Positions 1 through 7,008 of a stretch of 52,313 nt of DNA are shown one piece after another. Where the stretch lies: the IMG/VR virus record IMGVR_UViG_3300037090_000125, positions 1 to 52,313 of that record. One strand, 5' to 3'. The notes beneath the pieces were generated by a model. It worked only from the letters and a program-made list of their open reading frames with translations, was not told where the DNA came from and did no database searches. The translations under genes and the position numbers were made by a program. The number at the start of each line of letters is the position of its first letter. Position 1 is the first letter of the stretch. The stretch is from a virus.

Positions 1-127
1 TGGAGTGCAGATATAGAAATAGAAATCCTTCATACTGCCGTCTCCAGTGCACTTTGCCGGTCGTATTCGACGATGAGCCTATCGCAAAGATCGACCGATG
101 TATTGCAGGCCATGTATTCGGACAGCT
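1..127. repeat. Terminal direct repeat, copy 1 (circular contig overlap)
   Basis: These 127 bases recur without a mismatch at the end of the window. Genes run straight across the join: the glycosyltransferase-like gene starting at 52219 has its first codons here on the minus strand, and the 65-residue gene after it reads intact only in this copy. The most likely reading is the k-mer overlap of a circular assembly graph. A true short terminal repeat is possible but the length argues against it. Confidence 0.95.
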
Positions 128-227
128 TCTCGCCCGCCAGCTTTTTGAAATCAGAGTATTCCTTAAACTTCCTCATCTTGATTTGCAGAAGCGCCTCTCG
201 TTTGTTCTCAAGGTCTTGGCGCGTCAT
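30..227 (-). CDS. Hypothetical protein, 65 aa, charged helical
   Basis: Not recognised. The protein is rich in Lys, Glu and Arg and looks mostly helical. The start chosen is the Met whose ATG overlaps the TGA of the glycosyltransferase-like gene upstream (ATGA), although the frame is open further upstream. Its own stop overlaps the ATG of the gene that follows across the circle junction (MKDFYF). It is therefore translationally coupled between two sugar-transferase-like genes in the late operon. Confidence 0.7.
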   Translation of the reverse strand: MTRQDLENKREALLQIKMRKFKEYSDFKKLAGEKLSEYMACNTSVDLCDRLIVEYDRQSALETAV

Positions 228-817
228 ATTTGTACCCCAGTGAAAGAAGGGTCGTCTAAATGCTTCCCGATCCTGGATGCTATCCACTGCATAATCACTG
301 GCTCGGACGGGTCTCGGGTTATTCCATCCTCGACGCAATAACTGATCGGCAAGTGCGTTACCGTAATCTTTCCGTCGGATTCCCAAGACCGGGCAAGAAC
401 TCCGAAGTTTTCCTGATCGGCCGCACAGTTATCCGGGAACTCTTCGTTTAGCCTTCGCCATTCAGCGATAAAAAGGCGTGATGCCTCGTTGTTTTTGAAG
501 TAGACCATCGAGGCTATGCCGTAGCCGTTCTCGTTTTCAACGAAGGCAAGATCGGTTGTGATGTTGTCCAGGAGTTCCGGGTACTGTTCGATCTCCCCGT
601 CCGCGTCGATCCAACAAATGTTTCTGTCGGGAAACCTGCCGAGCATTCCGAGAATGAAATACGCTTTGCGGAAACAGCAATCATTCCAGGTGCCGGGCCT
701 TTCGTGAGTTTGGACGCATCTATCGAGCGCAAAGTATTCCAGACTCTTTACGAGTCTATCCGACTGCCATGAGTAGAACTCGTCGGGCGTGTGCCAGGAC
801 ACAAAGAGGGGCATCAT
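224..817 (-). CDS. Putative nucleotide-sugar glycosyltransferase (GT-A-like)
   Basis: This 197-residue protein carries WIDADGEI near residue 69, preceded by the RKAYFILGML helix. That is the usual context of the DxD metal/nucleotide-sugar site in GT-A fold transferases, and LAFVEN and ADQENFG further on also fit small capsular-type glycosyltransferases. The substrate is unknown. It is coupled by short overlaps to the genes on both sides and lies two genes from the GT-B-like protein at 51404. It may act on virion proteins, phage DNA or host surface sugar; that is inference. Confidence 0.55.
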   Translation of the reverse strand: MMPLFVSWHTPDEFYSWQSDRLVKSLEYFALDRCVQTHERPGTWNDCCFRKAYFILGMLGRFPDRNICWIDADGEIEQYPELLDNITTDLAFVENENGYGIASMVYFKNNEASRLFIAEWRRLNEEFPDNCAADQENFGVLARSWESDGKITVTHLPISYCVEDGITRDPSEPVIMQWIASRIGKHLDDPSFTGVQI

Positions 818-1215
818 GCGATCTCCATTTGGGGTTTGCCGAAAACCTCATCATAGGTTTTTGCAACCCGTCCCTCGTGGTCTACCCATGCCACCCCTGC
901 GACGGCACACATCATCCGCTCCACGGCTATCGCAACACCATGTTGATGCTTGTACGGCGAATCGACCATATCCCCCGGTTGACCAGGGTCGTCCTCGTGG
1001 GCCTTGTCGTAGGCGTCTATCTCATCAATAGAGATTCCAGCCATTTCGAGAAGCGTTTCTTCGACAAGTTCATGAATCAAAACCAACCGATTGGTGAACT
1101 CGTTGCCAGTGTCCAAGATTTCAAACCGAAGTGTTCCGTTGGGTTTAATGAAATAATCGCCGACCGTGGCATACCGCATCTTGGCGGGGTAGGATATTTC
1201 AATTAGTCTCGGCAT
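814..1215 (-). CDS. Hypothetical phage protein with an IHELVE segment
   Basis: This protein of 133 residues is not assigned to a family I can name with confidence. It has an IHELVEE segment around residue 50, followed by an acidic stretch and a conserved-looking HQHGVAIAVER helix. The His-Glu pairs recall metal-binding helices, but a full HExxH is missing, so no peptidase role is claimed. The start (MPRLIE) is the Met after a GGGAG box; it overlaps the previous gene by 13 bases. An upstream Met is in frame but lacks a ribosome site. Confidence 0.6.
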   Translation of the reverse strand: MPRLIEISYPAKMRYATVGDYFIKPNGTLRFEILDTGNEFTNRLVLIHELVEETLLEMAGISIDEIDAYDKAHEDDPGQPGDMVDSPYKHQHGVAIAVERMMCAVAGVAWVDHEGRVAKTYDEVFGKPQMEIA

Positions 1216-1763
1216 ATTGGCGCTCCCCACATATCTTCCGTCCATCCGCTCAAGGATTTCACTTTCCCCCCAAAGAACCGGCTAAACCTCATCCATTCCT
1301 CTTGCATTGTTTCCGCTGTGATTTGCCCGACCGCGCCGGTTATTTTCGGATCGTTCGATACCGGAATCCCGGCCAGCACGATTGAGTCAAAGCCCATGAG
1401 AAGGGAAATGATGACTGCGGATAGTCCGCTCGTGCCGCCGTCTGCGTGCAAGGGCCAAATTACTTCCGGCCACCCGCCTGCCCGGTGTGTGCTCATCGGT
1501 ATCGGGTTATCCTTCCTCGCCTTGCACCAAAACCAAAGTTTGGGGGGGTGAAGCGAGGCGGCATAGTCGAGCTTGCCCTTGTACGCCGGGATAGCGTCGT
1601 TTACCGCCATGCGCTCCCCGTTGTGTTTCTTGTCGTACCGTTTCAGGTCATCGGGCAGGCACTTAGCACTGCCCATAATGAGAAGTGCCTTACCGGCCCC
1701 CGACCCGATCAAATCGGGCAGGGGACCAGTAGGAGCGCAGTATCGGATTAAGTCCTCCATCAT
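1203..1763 (-). CDS. MptE-like / DUF115-like phage protein
   Basis: The 186-residue protein shows an N-terminal LLIMGSAKCL nucleotide-binding-like strand-loop. It then has AVNDAIP, a SLHPPKLW block, and GGTSGLSAVIISLLMGFDSIVLAGIP. This order matches the DUF115/6-hydroxymethylpterin pyrophosphokinase MptE-like proteins common in phage and surface-polysaccharide loci, where related proteins modify flagellins or S-layer sugars. The biochemical role in phages is not established. Two adjacent Met codons (1763, 1760) make the exact start uncertain. It is transcribed away from the HNH gene that starts at 1868. Confidence 0.55.
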   Translation of the reverse strand: MMEDLIRYCAPTGPLPDLIGSGAGKALLIMGSAKCLPDDLKRYDKKHNGERMAVNDAIPAYKGKLDYAASLHPPKLWFWCKARKDNPIPMSTHRAGGWPEVIWPLHADGGTSGLSAVIISLLMGFDSIVLAGIPVSNDPKITGAVGQITAETMQEEWMRFSRFFGGKVKSLSGWTEDMWGAPICRD

Positions 1764-1765
1764 GT

Positions 1766-1794
1766 TTGCAATCCCATGTTGTCTGTGCTATAAA
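1766..1794 (+). promoter_or_regulatory. Sigma70-type promoter for HNH gene 1
   Basis: TTGCAA at 1766..1771 and TATAAA at 1789..1794 are separated by exactly 17 bases. The same arrangement (TTGCAT, 17, TATAAA) precedes the second HNH gene. It points into the plus-strand endonuclease and against the surrounding minus-strand operon. Confidence 0.75.
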
Positions 1795-1799
1795 AGAAC

Positions 1800-1833
1800 G
1801 AGCCACAGGACGTTAGCGGCGTCTCTGCGGCTC
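1800..1833 (+). promoter_or_regulatory. 5' leader stem-loop of HNH gene 1 mRNA
   Basis: GAGCC at 1800..1804 pairs with GGCTC at 1829..1833. Inner arms CAG/CTG and GACG/CGTC close a seven-base loop. The hairpin begins about where transcription from the upstream promoter should start, so it would form the 5' end of the mRNA. The second HNH gene has the same architecture with different paired bases. Confidence 0.65.
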
Positions 1834-1867
1834 TAATCCAATCATTTGCTAACAAGGAGCAAACTTC

Positions 1868-2398
1868 ATGGACTTTCCCAAAGATACCACGAACGTCGAG
1901 ATTCCTAAAGGCCTTTGTCAATGTGGGTGTGGAGAGAAAACCACAGTAGTTTGCGGCGTCCCCCGAAAGTTCATCCATAACCATCATTGTTTTGGAGAAA
2001 ACAACTCGTCCTGGAATAACGGGCGGACCGTCAGCAATGGTTATGTCCTCATCAAACAACCAGATCACCCCAAGGCCAATATCAACGGTTTTGTGCATGA
2101 GCACATCATTATGGCTGAAAAAGCCTTGGGCAAACCACTTCCACCAAAAGCGCAAGTACATCATCACGGTCCGAAGGCGAACCAATGCTTGGTGATATGC
2201 CAGGACACCGCCTACCACCAATTGATTGAGAAGCGCACTCGCGCCTACAACGCCTGCGGAAATGCTAACTGGCTGAAGTGTGTCCATTGCAAAAAATATG
2301 ATGAACCTCATAAGCTGGTTGTCCATGGCCGCCATATTGCCCACGCTGAATGTGACAGAAATTATGGCCGAGCTTTTCGAGAAAAATCAAAAGCCTAG
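1868..2398 (+). CDS. HNH homing endonuclease, paralogue 1
   Basis: The 176-residue protein has an N-terminal CQCGCG zinc motif, a central HEHIIMAEKALG helix, then VHHHGPK and LVICQDTAYHQLI. These are the His-rich beta-beta-alpha HNH core and its downstream His. A C-terminal CVHCKKYDE zinc finger follows. This layout is typical of free-standing phage HNH nucleases. The loop between the two core strands is shorter than usual and lacks the common DN...N. An AAGGAG box precedes the ATG. It is the reverse orientation of its neighbours, has its own promoter and leader hairpin, and its end overlaps the next minus-strand gene tail to tail by four bases. Confidence 0.85.
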   Translation: MDFPKDTTNVEIPKGLCQCGCGEKTTVVCGVPRKFIHNHHCFGENNSSWNNGRTVSNGYVLIKQPDHPKANINGFVHEHIIMAEKALGKPLPPKAQVHHHGPKANQCLVICQDTAYHQLIEKRTRAYNACGNANWLKCVHCKKYDEPHKLVVHGRHIAHAECDRNYGRAFREKSKA

Positions 2399-2661
2399 TC
2401 TATGCCTACGACCACAAGCGTGTGCAACAAGTTGCTGGTTGGGGCGGCCCCATAAGTAAGAACGGCACCCGACCATGAAAGCTGGGGGTTGTATCCCGCC
2501 GTTTCTGTCTGGTTACCGACGAAGGCGCCTTCAATCTTGCCGAGCCGCGCCTGGAGGGTTGTCCCGCTACCGTCGCCCTTGACGGTCATTATTTCCGCCC
2601 TCTTGTTCCCCCAGGTGGTGAAGCTCCGGTTGGTTATGTTTGCCGCTGGAATTGCAGCCAT
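2395..2661 (-). CDS. Small decoration-like protein, tandem paralogue A
   Basis: The 88-residue protein is clearly related to its neighbour at 2679. Shared blocks are WGNKR, GD.(S/A)GT, LGKIE.A, GNQTE.AG.N, QLSWSG, LTY..AP and the final HT..(V/A)VG.D. The sequence looks all-beta. Position just after the capsid gene suggests a head decoration or minor head protein, but this is inference. The gene pair looks like a tandem duplication. Confidence 0.75.
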   Translation of the reverse strand: MAAIPAANITNRSFTTWGNKRAEIMTVKGDGSGTTLQARLGKIEGAFVGNQTETAGYNPQLSWSGAVLTYGAAPTSNLLHTLVVVGID

Positions 2662-2678
2662 TTTACATCACCTTCCTT

Positions 2679-2942
2679 TCAGTCAGATCCGACTGCAAAG
2701 ATTGTATGTTTCTTTGTTGAAGCGGGCGCCACAGCGTAGGTCAGCGTATTGCCGCTCCAACTAAGCTGAGCGTTCCATCCTGCATTTTCCGTCTGATTTC
2801 CGGCCCAAGCCGCCTCTATCTTGCCGAGGGGAAAGGCGAGGGTCGCCGTGCCAGCCAGGTCGCCCGTGATCGTGGCAAAGCAAACCCTCTTATTGCCCCA
2901 TGAACAGAAGTGAAAGTGGGTCGGAGATATTGTAAGAGCCAT
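2679..2942 (-). CDS. Small decoration-like protein, tandem paralogue B
   Basis: The 87-residue paralogue of the gene at 2395 has the same block order (WGNKR, LGKIEAAW, GNQTENAG, QLSWSG, HTIFAVGSD). N-terminal residues and the middle loop have diverged, so the duplication is not recent. Probable virion surface or minor head protein by position. Confidence 0.75.
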   Translation of the reverse strand: MALTISPTHFHFCSWGNKRVCFATITGDLAGTATLAFPLGKIEAAWAGNQTENAGWNAQLSWSGNTLTYAVAPASTKKHTIFAVGSD

Positions 2943-2957
2943 ACCTCACCGCCCTTT

Positions 2958-3506
2958 CTACTTCAGGAAGGTTGTCAGGTCGGGAAGACGCCTGGTCCTG
3001 AACCAGAAGAAACCCACAAAAGACGCGCTGGTTGTGGCGCAAGTATAGGTCATGGTCTTGTACGTTCCGTCCCCGATGAAGTTCTGAAAGACAGGGATCG
3101 CATTGTGCTCTGCGGTATTCGCGCCGTCCTGACCCTTTTTGAACGCATACCCGAGGGTATTCGCGGACAGATACGCGGCGTTGGTTCCCTGTGAGACTGT
3201 GAACGCAGGCCGTACCCATCCGGCCGTTGCGATGGAAGCCCCGTAGACGAAACAATACGGTCCGTAAGTGGCATACTCGGACGAGAGGATACCGATGTTA
3301 ATGGTTTTCGCCCCGGTTCCCTCAACGGTCTGAACGAAGACGTAGCAGGACTGCCAATCAATTTCCTGGTACTTCTCGATCACGTACCCCTTGCCGGCGA
3401 CTGCGGCGTTCCCATCGAAGGTGGTCTCAACATTGCTGTTGAAACTCATCGGCAGGCATTCATATTGCCATTCGGCGGCCATGTTTGTTGCAAGTCCAAT
3501 AGTCAT
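2958..3506 (-). CDS. Hypothetical structural protein, 182 aa
   Basis: I do not recognise a family. The protein is rich in aromatic residues, Thr, Ser and Gly and looks beta-rich, as expected for a virion protein. It lies between the two decoration-like genes and the capsid gene, on the same strand. Its start is preceded by AAGGAAGGAAT. The second HNH gene lies between it and the capsid gene. Confidence 0.65.
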   Translation of the reverse strand: MTIGLATNMAAEWQYECLPMSFNSNVETTFDGNAAVAGKGYVIEKYQEIDWQSCYVFVQTVEGTGAKTINIGILSSEYATYGPYCFVYGASIATAGWVRPAFTVSQGTNAAYLSANTLGYAFKKGQDGANTAEHNAIPVFQNFIGDGTYKTMTYTCATTSASFVGFFWFRTRRLPDLTTFLK

Positions 3507-3542
3507 TTTTTATATTCCTTCCTTTCTAAGTACTTGTTTGTT

Positions 3543-3571
3543 TTGCATTACAGGGAGGTTTGTGGTATAAA
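3543..3571 (+). promoter_or_regulatory. Sigma70-type promoter for HNH gene 2
   Basis: TTGCAT at 3543..3548 and TATAAA at 3566..3571 have a 17-base spacer. The following TATAAAAGAACGAGCC is identical to the sequence at the first HNH gene, so the pair was copied with its control region. Confidence 0.75.
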
Positions 3572-3576
3572 AGAAC

Positions 3577-3610
3577 GAGCCGGAAAGATGCGCTAACATC
3601 AAACCGGCTC
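3577..3610 (+). promoter_or_regulatory. 5' leader stem-loop of HNH gene 2 mRNA
   Basis: GAGCCGG at 3577..3583 pairs with CCGGCTC at 3604..3610. Inner GATG pairs with CATC around the loop CGCTAA, with an AAA internal loop on each side. The outer GAGCC/GGCTC arms match the first HNH leader while the inner arm pairs by different bases (GATG/CATC against GACG/CGTC), which suggests the structure is conserved. Confidence 0.7.
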
Positions 3611-3644
3611 TAACCAATTTATCTACTGAAAAGGAGTAGACAGC

Positions 3645-4235
3645 ATGGCTGAGCCCAAAGATACCACGAACATTCCTGAGATTCCATACGGTTTTTGTCA
3701 TTGTGGATGCGGGCAGAAAGCGCCACTCGCGCCGATTACGAACAATGGCGGACGGCACAGCCAAACAAAGGGCGACCCCTTGCGGTTCTGCTCCGGCCAT
3801 CAGGCTAGAGGGAAGTGCAACTCGTCCTACAATGGCGGCAAAAGCGTCGTCAGGGGTTATACTGTAACCATGCGCCCCGGTACTCATGCCGGGTACGATT
3901 ACGAACATCGGCTTATTGCCGAAAAAGCACTTGGCCGCCCACTGAAGCCGCCGGAAGAGGTTCATCACCATGGCCCTAAGAAAGACCAGTGTTTGGTAAT
4001 TTGCCAGGATCATGCGTACCACATGCTTCTCCACCAAAGACAACGCGCCCTTGAAGCGTGCGGTAATGCCGACTACCGCAAATGCTGGATATGCAAAACG
4101 TGGCATGACTCCGCCGACATGGAACGCATTGGAGACGGATATCAACATGTAGAATGCCGCATTACTCGGTACCATCGATTACATCCTAATAGCGCCTATC
4201 GATCTAGGCGTAAGCATCAGGAAAGACTTGAATAA
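3645..4235 (+). CDS. HNH homing endonuclease, paralogue 2
   Basis: The 196-residue paralogue of the gene at 1868 starts with the same PKDTTN segment and CHCGCGQK motif. It has YEHRLIAEKALGRPL, then EVHHHGPK and LVICQDHAYHMLLHQR as the HNH core, and a C-terminal CWICKTWHD zinc finger. AAAAGGAG precedes the ATG. The gene lies opposite to the structural operon and its last 19 bases overlap the 3' end of the capsid gene tail to tail. Homing into sites next to essential head genes is common for this family. Confidence 0.85.
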   Translation: MAEPKDTTNIPEIPYGFCHCGCGQKAPLAPITNNGGRHSQTKGDPLRFCSGHQARGKCNSSYNGGKSVVRGYTVTMRPGTHAGYDYEHRLIAEKALGRPLKPPEEVHHHGPKKDQCLVICQDHAYHMLLHQRQRALEACGNADYRKCWICKTWHDSADMERIGDGYQHVECRITRYHRLHPNSAYRSRRKHQERLE

Positions 4236-5152
4236 AAGCCATGTGCATTTCTGCGCTTACACAAAAGTTGCCCTACCCAGATGAGCTGTGTCGTGTAGAC
4301 GTACTGATCCACCGGGCGCATCCACGGTTCTCTTACGAAAAAGAAGTCCTTGTGCGACTTCATATCGAGCAGGTTTTCGTTGAGGAAATACAGGTACCCC
4401 GATGGGCAGAGGTAATCGGATACGAGCGGGATGCCGTTGATGACGAGGTTTTGGAAACCTACTTCGGCAAGCTCGGCCTCTTCGTATCTCTGGTTGACCT
4501 GGGTTTGTCCTTCGACAACATCGAAAAGGGTCCGCGTGGTGATCATGATGGTCGGTTTGTCTTCGATGCCGTCGCCCACCTGGCAGGAAGTTCTACCCGC
4601 ACGCATGATCGCATAGGACAAAGCGTAGCCGGTCGTGTTGGCAACGCCGGTCGTCCATTCGGCGATATCGGAGGATGATATCTGACCGTATGAGGTTGTC
4701 GACGAACTCATCATGGCCGGAAGTCCGAGCATCCCGCGCCCGGTCGGTTGCTGGGTAGAGTTGTTGTAAAAATCGACCGCAATGCTCTGACGAATCTTTT
4801 TCTGTGCGTTTGTGAGTTTTGCCGCAACAATATCGACCTGAGCGGCGCTTCCTGCGTTTCGGACCTTATCGTCGATATCGAAGGTAACGGGTTCGTAGTA
4901 GTAGGCAGGTGCAAAGCGAGCGGCGTTCAGTTCCTCACGCTTCGAGGTATCGAACTTGCTTTGCGCGTTGAACGATCCGCCTACAGGTTGGCCGTACTGA
5001 ATCACCACGCGGAGGTAGTCGCCGCCGCTCCACTTGCGCCCTTTTTTTAGCAGCCGGTACATAAGGGCGTTGCCCTTAAAGTACTGATCGTGCGCACCGG
5101 GCTCCCAATAATCCTGGGTGAGAGCATTGATTTCATTGAGATTCAAACTCAT
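4217..5152 (-). CDS. Major capsid protein
   Basis: This 311-residue protein follows the scaffold gene, as expected for the coat protein. It starts with LTQDYW and has a YRLLKKGRKWSGG segment, and later VRNAGSAAQVDIVAAKL, a helical NAQKKIRQSIAVDFYN stretch and a C-terminal strand near WVGQLLCKRRNA. This order matches HK97-fold coat proteins of the kind that begin near residue 10 with a TQDYW-like helix and lack a fused N-terminal scaffold. The AAAGGAC box lies 6 bases before ATG. A 20-base motif shared with the scaffold leader lies upstream (5189..5208). Confidence 0.85.
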   Translation of the reverse strand: MSLNLNEINALTQDYWEPGAHDQYFKGNALMYRLLKKGRKWSGGDYLRVVIQYGQPVGGSFNAQSKFDTSKREELNAARFAPAYYYEPVTFDIDDKVRNAGSAAQVDIVAAKLTNAQKKIRQSIAVDFYNNSTQQPTGRGMLGLPAMMSSSTTSYGQISSSDIAEWTTGVANTTGYALSYAIMRAGRTSCQVGDGIEDKPTIMITTRTLFDVVEGQTQVNQRYEEAELAEVGFQNLVINGIPLVSDYLCPSGYLYFLNENLLDMKSHKDFFFVREPWMRPVDQYVYTTQLIWVGQLLCKRRNAHGFYSSLS

Positions 5153-5188
5153 TTCTTTGTCCTTTCAGTGACTTAGGTTAGTTCTGCT

Positions 5189-5208
5189 CGGTCTCTAAAA
5201 GGACTCTG
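5189..5208 (-). repeat. Leader motif before the capsid gene (copy 1)
   Basis: On the minus strand the motif reads CAGAGTCC, a short T-rich gap, then TAGAGACCG. The scaffold leader holds nearly the same sequence (6145..6163), one base shorter. Both copies precede highly expressed head genes, so a role in transcription, RNA processing or stability is possible but unproven. Confidence 0.5.
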
Positions 5209-5227
5209 AAATGTTGCCGTTTTGGTG

Positions 5228-6082
5228 TTAGTCGAGACTTCCACCTCTCATCGCTTTAAGTGCGGCCTTCATTGCTTCCGCCGCGTCTTCGCTGTTACTG
5301 AAATTCTGCACCTTGCCGCTTCCGCCGCCAGTGGAGGCCCTTGCCGTTCCGCCGCCCTGAAGCAGTCGAATCCCGCCCCGAGCCTTCATGGTCTGGAGCG
5401 TTTCCTTTTCGCCGGCCTGCTTGCCCTTCGCGCCAGCCGTGGCGATCTGGGCCTTGAGGTCTGCAATTTCCTTCTGGTGCGTTACCGTTGCCCGATCCGC
5501 CTTGAAGGCGAGATATGCCTGTACGCCGTCAGCATAAAAGGGGTTGCGAGCCCTGAAAGTGGCGAACTCACCCGCCAGTGCTCCGTTAATTGCTTCGGGC
5601 GCGTCCGGGTGTGCGGCGAGAAACTGTGAATCCCGCTGCTGTTCGCTCAATGTGGTTGACGTGGCTGATTGTGCCCGGATTTCGGCAAACTGTCCTATTG
5701 CATCGAGCAGGGTCGGGATTGCGTCCATGTCCCCGTTTGCAAACCTGGTAAGAGCGTCTTGCGCCTGGTCCCTGATGCCGGTTATCGGGTCTTGCTGAGC
5801 CTGAACCGGAGCGGGAGCGGGCTGGTACACAGGTTGCGGCGCCGGCTGATTCGCCTTTGCGCTCAGTTCGGCAATCTGTTTTTGAAGGTCCAGATTCTCG
5901 CTGATCCGGTCCATGACCTCTTGACCGGTGAGCGTAACTTCGTTTCCATCGTCGCCCGTTATGGCCATGTAGGGTTGCGATAAGTCAAGTTCGGTCTCTT
6001 GCGGCTGACTTTCGGACTCATCGTTTAGGGTGCCGTCGTCGTTCTGTTCAAAATCGTCCTGGGTGCCGTTATCAAGTTCCAT
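5228..6082 (-). CDS. Capsid scaffold protein
   Basis: The 284-residue protein is acidic and low in complexity at its N terminus. It has a Pro-Ala-Gln linker near residues 80 to 97, long charged helices in the middle (QQRDSQFLAAHPDAP, HQKEIADLKAQIATAG), a Gly-rich segment and a short basic C-terminal helix (AMKAALKAMRGG). That is the common design of scaffolds whose basic C-terminal helix binds coat protein. Its place directly before the coat gene supports this. The AAAGGAAC box precedes the ATG, and a hairpin with a T-run (6114..6147) lies just upstream. Confidence 0.8.
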   Translation of the reverse strand: MELDNGTQDDFEQNDDGTLNDESESQPQETELDLSQPYMAITGDDGNEVTLTGQEVMDRISENLDLQKQIAELSAKANQPAPQPVYQPAPAPVQAQQDPITGIRDQAQDALTRFANGDMDAIPTLLDAIGQFAEIRAQSATSTTLSEQQRDSQFLAAHPDAPEAINGALAGEFATFRARNPFYADGVQAYLAFKADRATVTHQKEIADLKAQIATAGAKGKQAGEKETLQTMKARGGIRLLQGGGTARASTGGGSGKVQNFSNSEDAAEAMKAALKAMRGGSLD

Positions 6083-6113
6083 TGCCTAAGTTCCTTTCCG
6101 GTGTTTGAGAAGT

Positions 6114-6147
6114 AAAAAACCGGCTCAGATTTTCTGTGTCTGGCCGG
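6114..6147 (-). terminator. Rho-independent terminator or attenuator before scaffold
   Basis: On the minus strand, CCGGC-CAGA pairs with TCTG-GCCGG around a nine-base loop with one bulged base, and six T residues follow directly. It sits between the zinc-ribbon gene at 6189 and the scaffold start, with no clear promoter after it. It could be a partial terminator that changes the dose of head proteins, or an end of a processed transcript. Confidence 0.7.
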
Positions 6148-6163
6148 TCTCTAGTGGACTCTG
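6145..6163 (-). repeat. Leader motif before the scaffold gene (copy 2)
   Basis: This is the second copy of the motif seen at 5189..5208, reading CAGAGTCC-N2-TAGAGACCG on the minus strand. Its end overlaps the first arm of the terminator-like hairpin. Confidence 0.5.
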
Positions 6164-6188
6164 CTGATTGTCTAACTATTGAATGCCG

Positions 6189-6398
6189 TCACTCCATCAC
6201 GAAATAATTGTCCGTCTTGCATCGGGGACACCTGACCTTCTGTGGTCCCGTCGGATCTCCCTCAAAAAAGAGTTTCCCGCACCGTGGATTAAGACATCGG
6301 CATTCGATCTGCGGGACTTCCGATGAACATTCGGGAAGCCCGTATCTCACTTTGGGGAGATTTAGCCGGTGCAACGTGGCGTGCGGGTGAGTTCCCAT
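6189..6398 (-). CDS. Com-like zinc-ribbon protein
   Basis: The 69-residue protein has a C-terminal zinc ribbon, ECRCLNPRCGKLFFEGD followed by KVRCPRCKTDN. That resembles the Com family of small phage translational regulators and related DNA/RNA-binding ribbons. The start ATG overlaps the TAA of the gene before it (TAATG). Whether it regulates head-gene expression is unknown. Confidence 0.65.
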   Translation of the reverse strand: MGTHPHATLHRLNLPKVRYGLPECSSEVPQIECRCLNPRCGKLFFEGDPTGPQKVRCPRCKTDNYFVME

Positions 6399-6745
6399 TA
6401 CACTTCGGTCCTATTGTATTGTCCCGGTTTCTCTCTAATGCCCTTGGTGGCAAGGTAGTCGTTAAACTCCTTGCGGGTCTTCATGACGTTGCCCTGGTAT
6501 AACCCGTTGCCCTTTGTGCCCTCGTAGTGCTCCTGTGATACCGTTTTTGCGTGTTCGTCGAGCCACGAGCAATCTTCGAGCAGCCCGCGTATCGGGTGAT
6601 TGTCGAACTTGCCCGAAACAATGATGTATTTGGCCTTCCCGCCGCACTTTTCGCAGGGAAGCGTATCGGGGCGGGACCGCCAGGAGGTGAAAACGGTTTC
6701 CTCGTGGGCGCCGCATGTGTCGCATTGGAAAACGAAGATGCCCAT
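6398..6745 (-). CDS. FmdB-like zinc-ribbon phage protein
   Basis: The 115-residue protein opens with FVFQCDTCGAHEE and then LPCEKCGGKAKYII. Two CxxC pairs about 20 residues apart form a FmdB-type zinc ribbon. The rest is charged and helical with FDNHPIRGL. This kind of small protein is common near phage portal and capsid genes; its function is unknown. It overlaps both neighbours by single-codon junctions. Confidence 0.7.
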   Translation of the reverse strand: MGIFVFQCDTCGAHEETVFTSWRSRPDTLPCEKCGGKAKYIIVSGKFDNHPIRGLLEDCSWLDEHAKTVSQEHYEGTKGNGLYQGNVMKTRKEFNDYLATKGIREKPGQYNRTEV

Positions 6746-7008
6746 CAGTAATACTCCACATCAAATATCGTATTGCTTTCGCTAAGATCGACTACTAACG
6801 GTTCGGTCCGTTCTAGATATTTGCCGGGTCTTACTTTTGTGCGAAGCATCCAAACAAATTCCCCTTCCGAATCAGCACAAACAACCTTGGCCATGCTCCA
6901 CGCGATTCCGAATAAATTATAATTGATATAGAGCACATCCGGAAATCCGGCTTGCGTTATGATTCTTCTGAGGTCACTCCACGTCAACGGGACTGCGTTT
7001 TCCATCAC
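6745..7008 (-). CDS. Hypothetical protein, 87 aa
   Basis: Not recognised. It is mixed in charge and looks alpha/beta, with a FPDVLYINYNLFG strand region and a C-terminal acidic tail ending FDVEYY. Two ATG codons stand at the start, the first overlapping the stop of the gene before it, so expression is likely coupled within the portal-scaffold segment. Confidence 0.6.
   Translation of the reverse strand: MMENAVPLTWSDLRRIITQAGFPDVLYINYNLFGIAWSMAKVVCADSEGEFVWMLRTKVRPGKYLERTEPLVVDLSESNTIFDVEYY

Noticed and set aside
1-127. True short direct terminal repeat of a linear genome
   Set aside because: Length equals a standard assembly k-mer and the genome is coding across it; cannot be fully excluded without read data.
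1760-2344. Minus-strand ORF of 194 codons opposite HNH gene 1
   Set aside because: The plus strand encodes a clear HNH protein with promoter and ribosome site; the minus frame is a shadow.
3510-4175. Minus-strand ORF of 221 codons opposite HNH gene 2
   Set aside because: Same situation as above; similarity to the first shadow only reflects the HNH paralogy.
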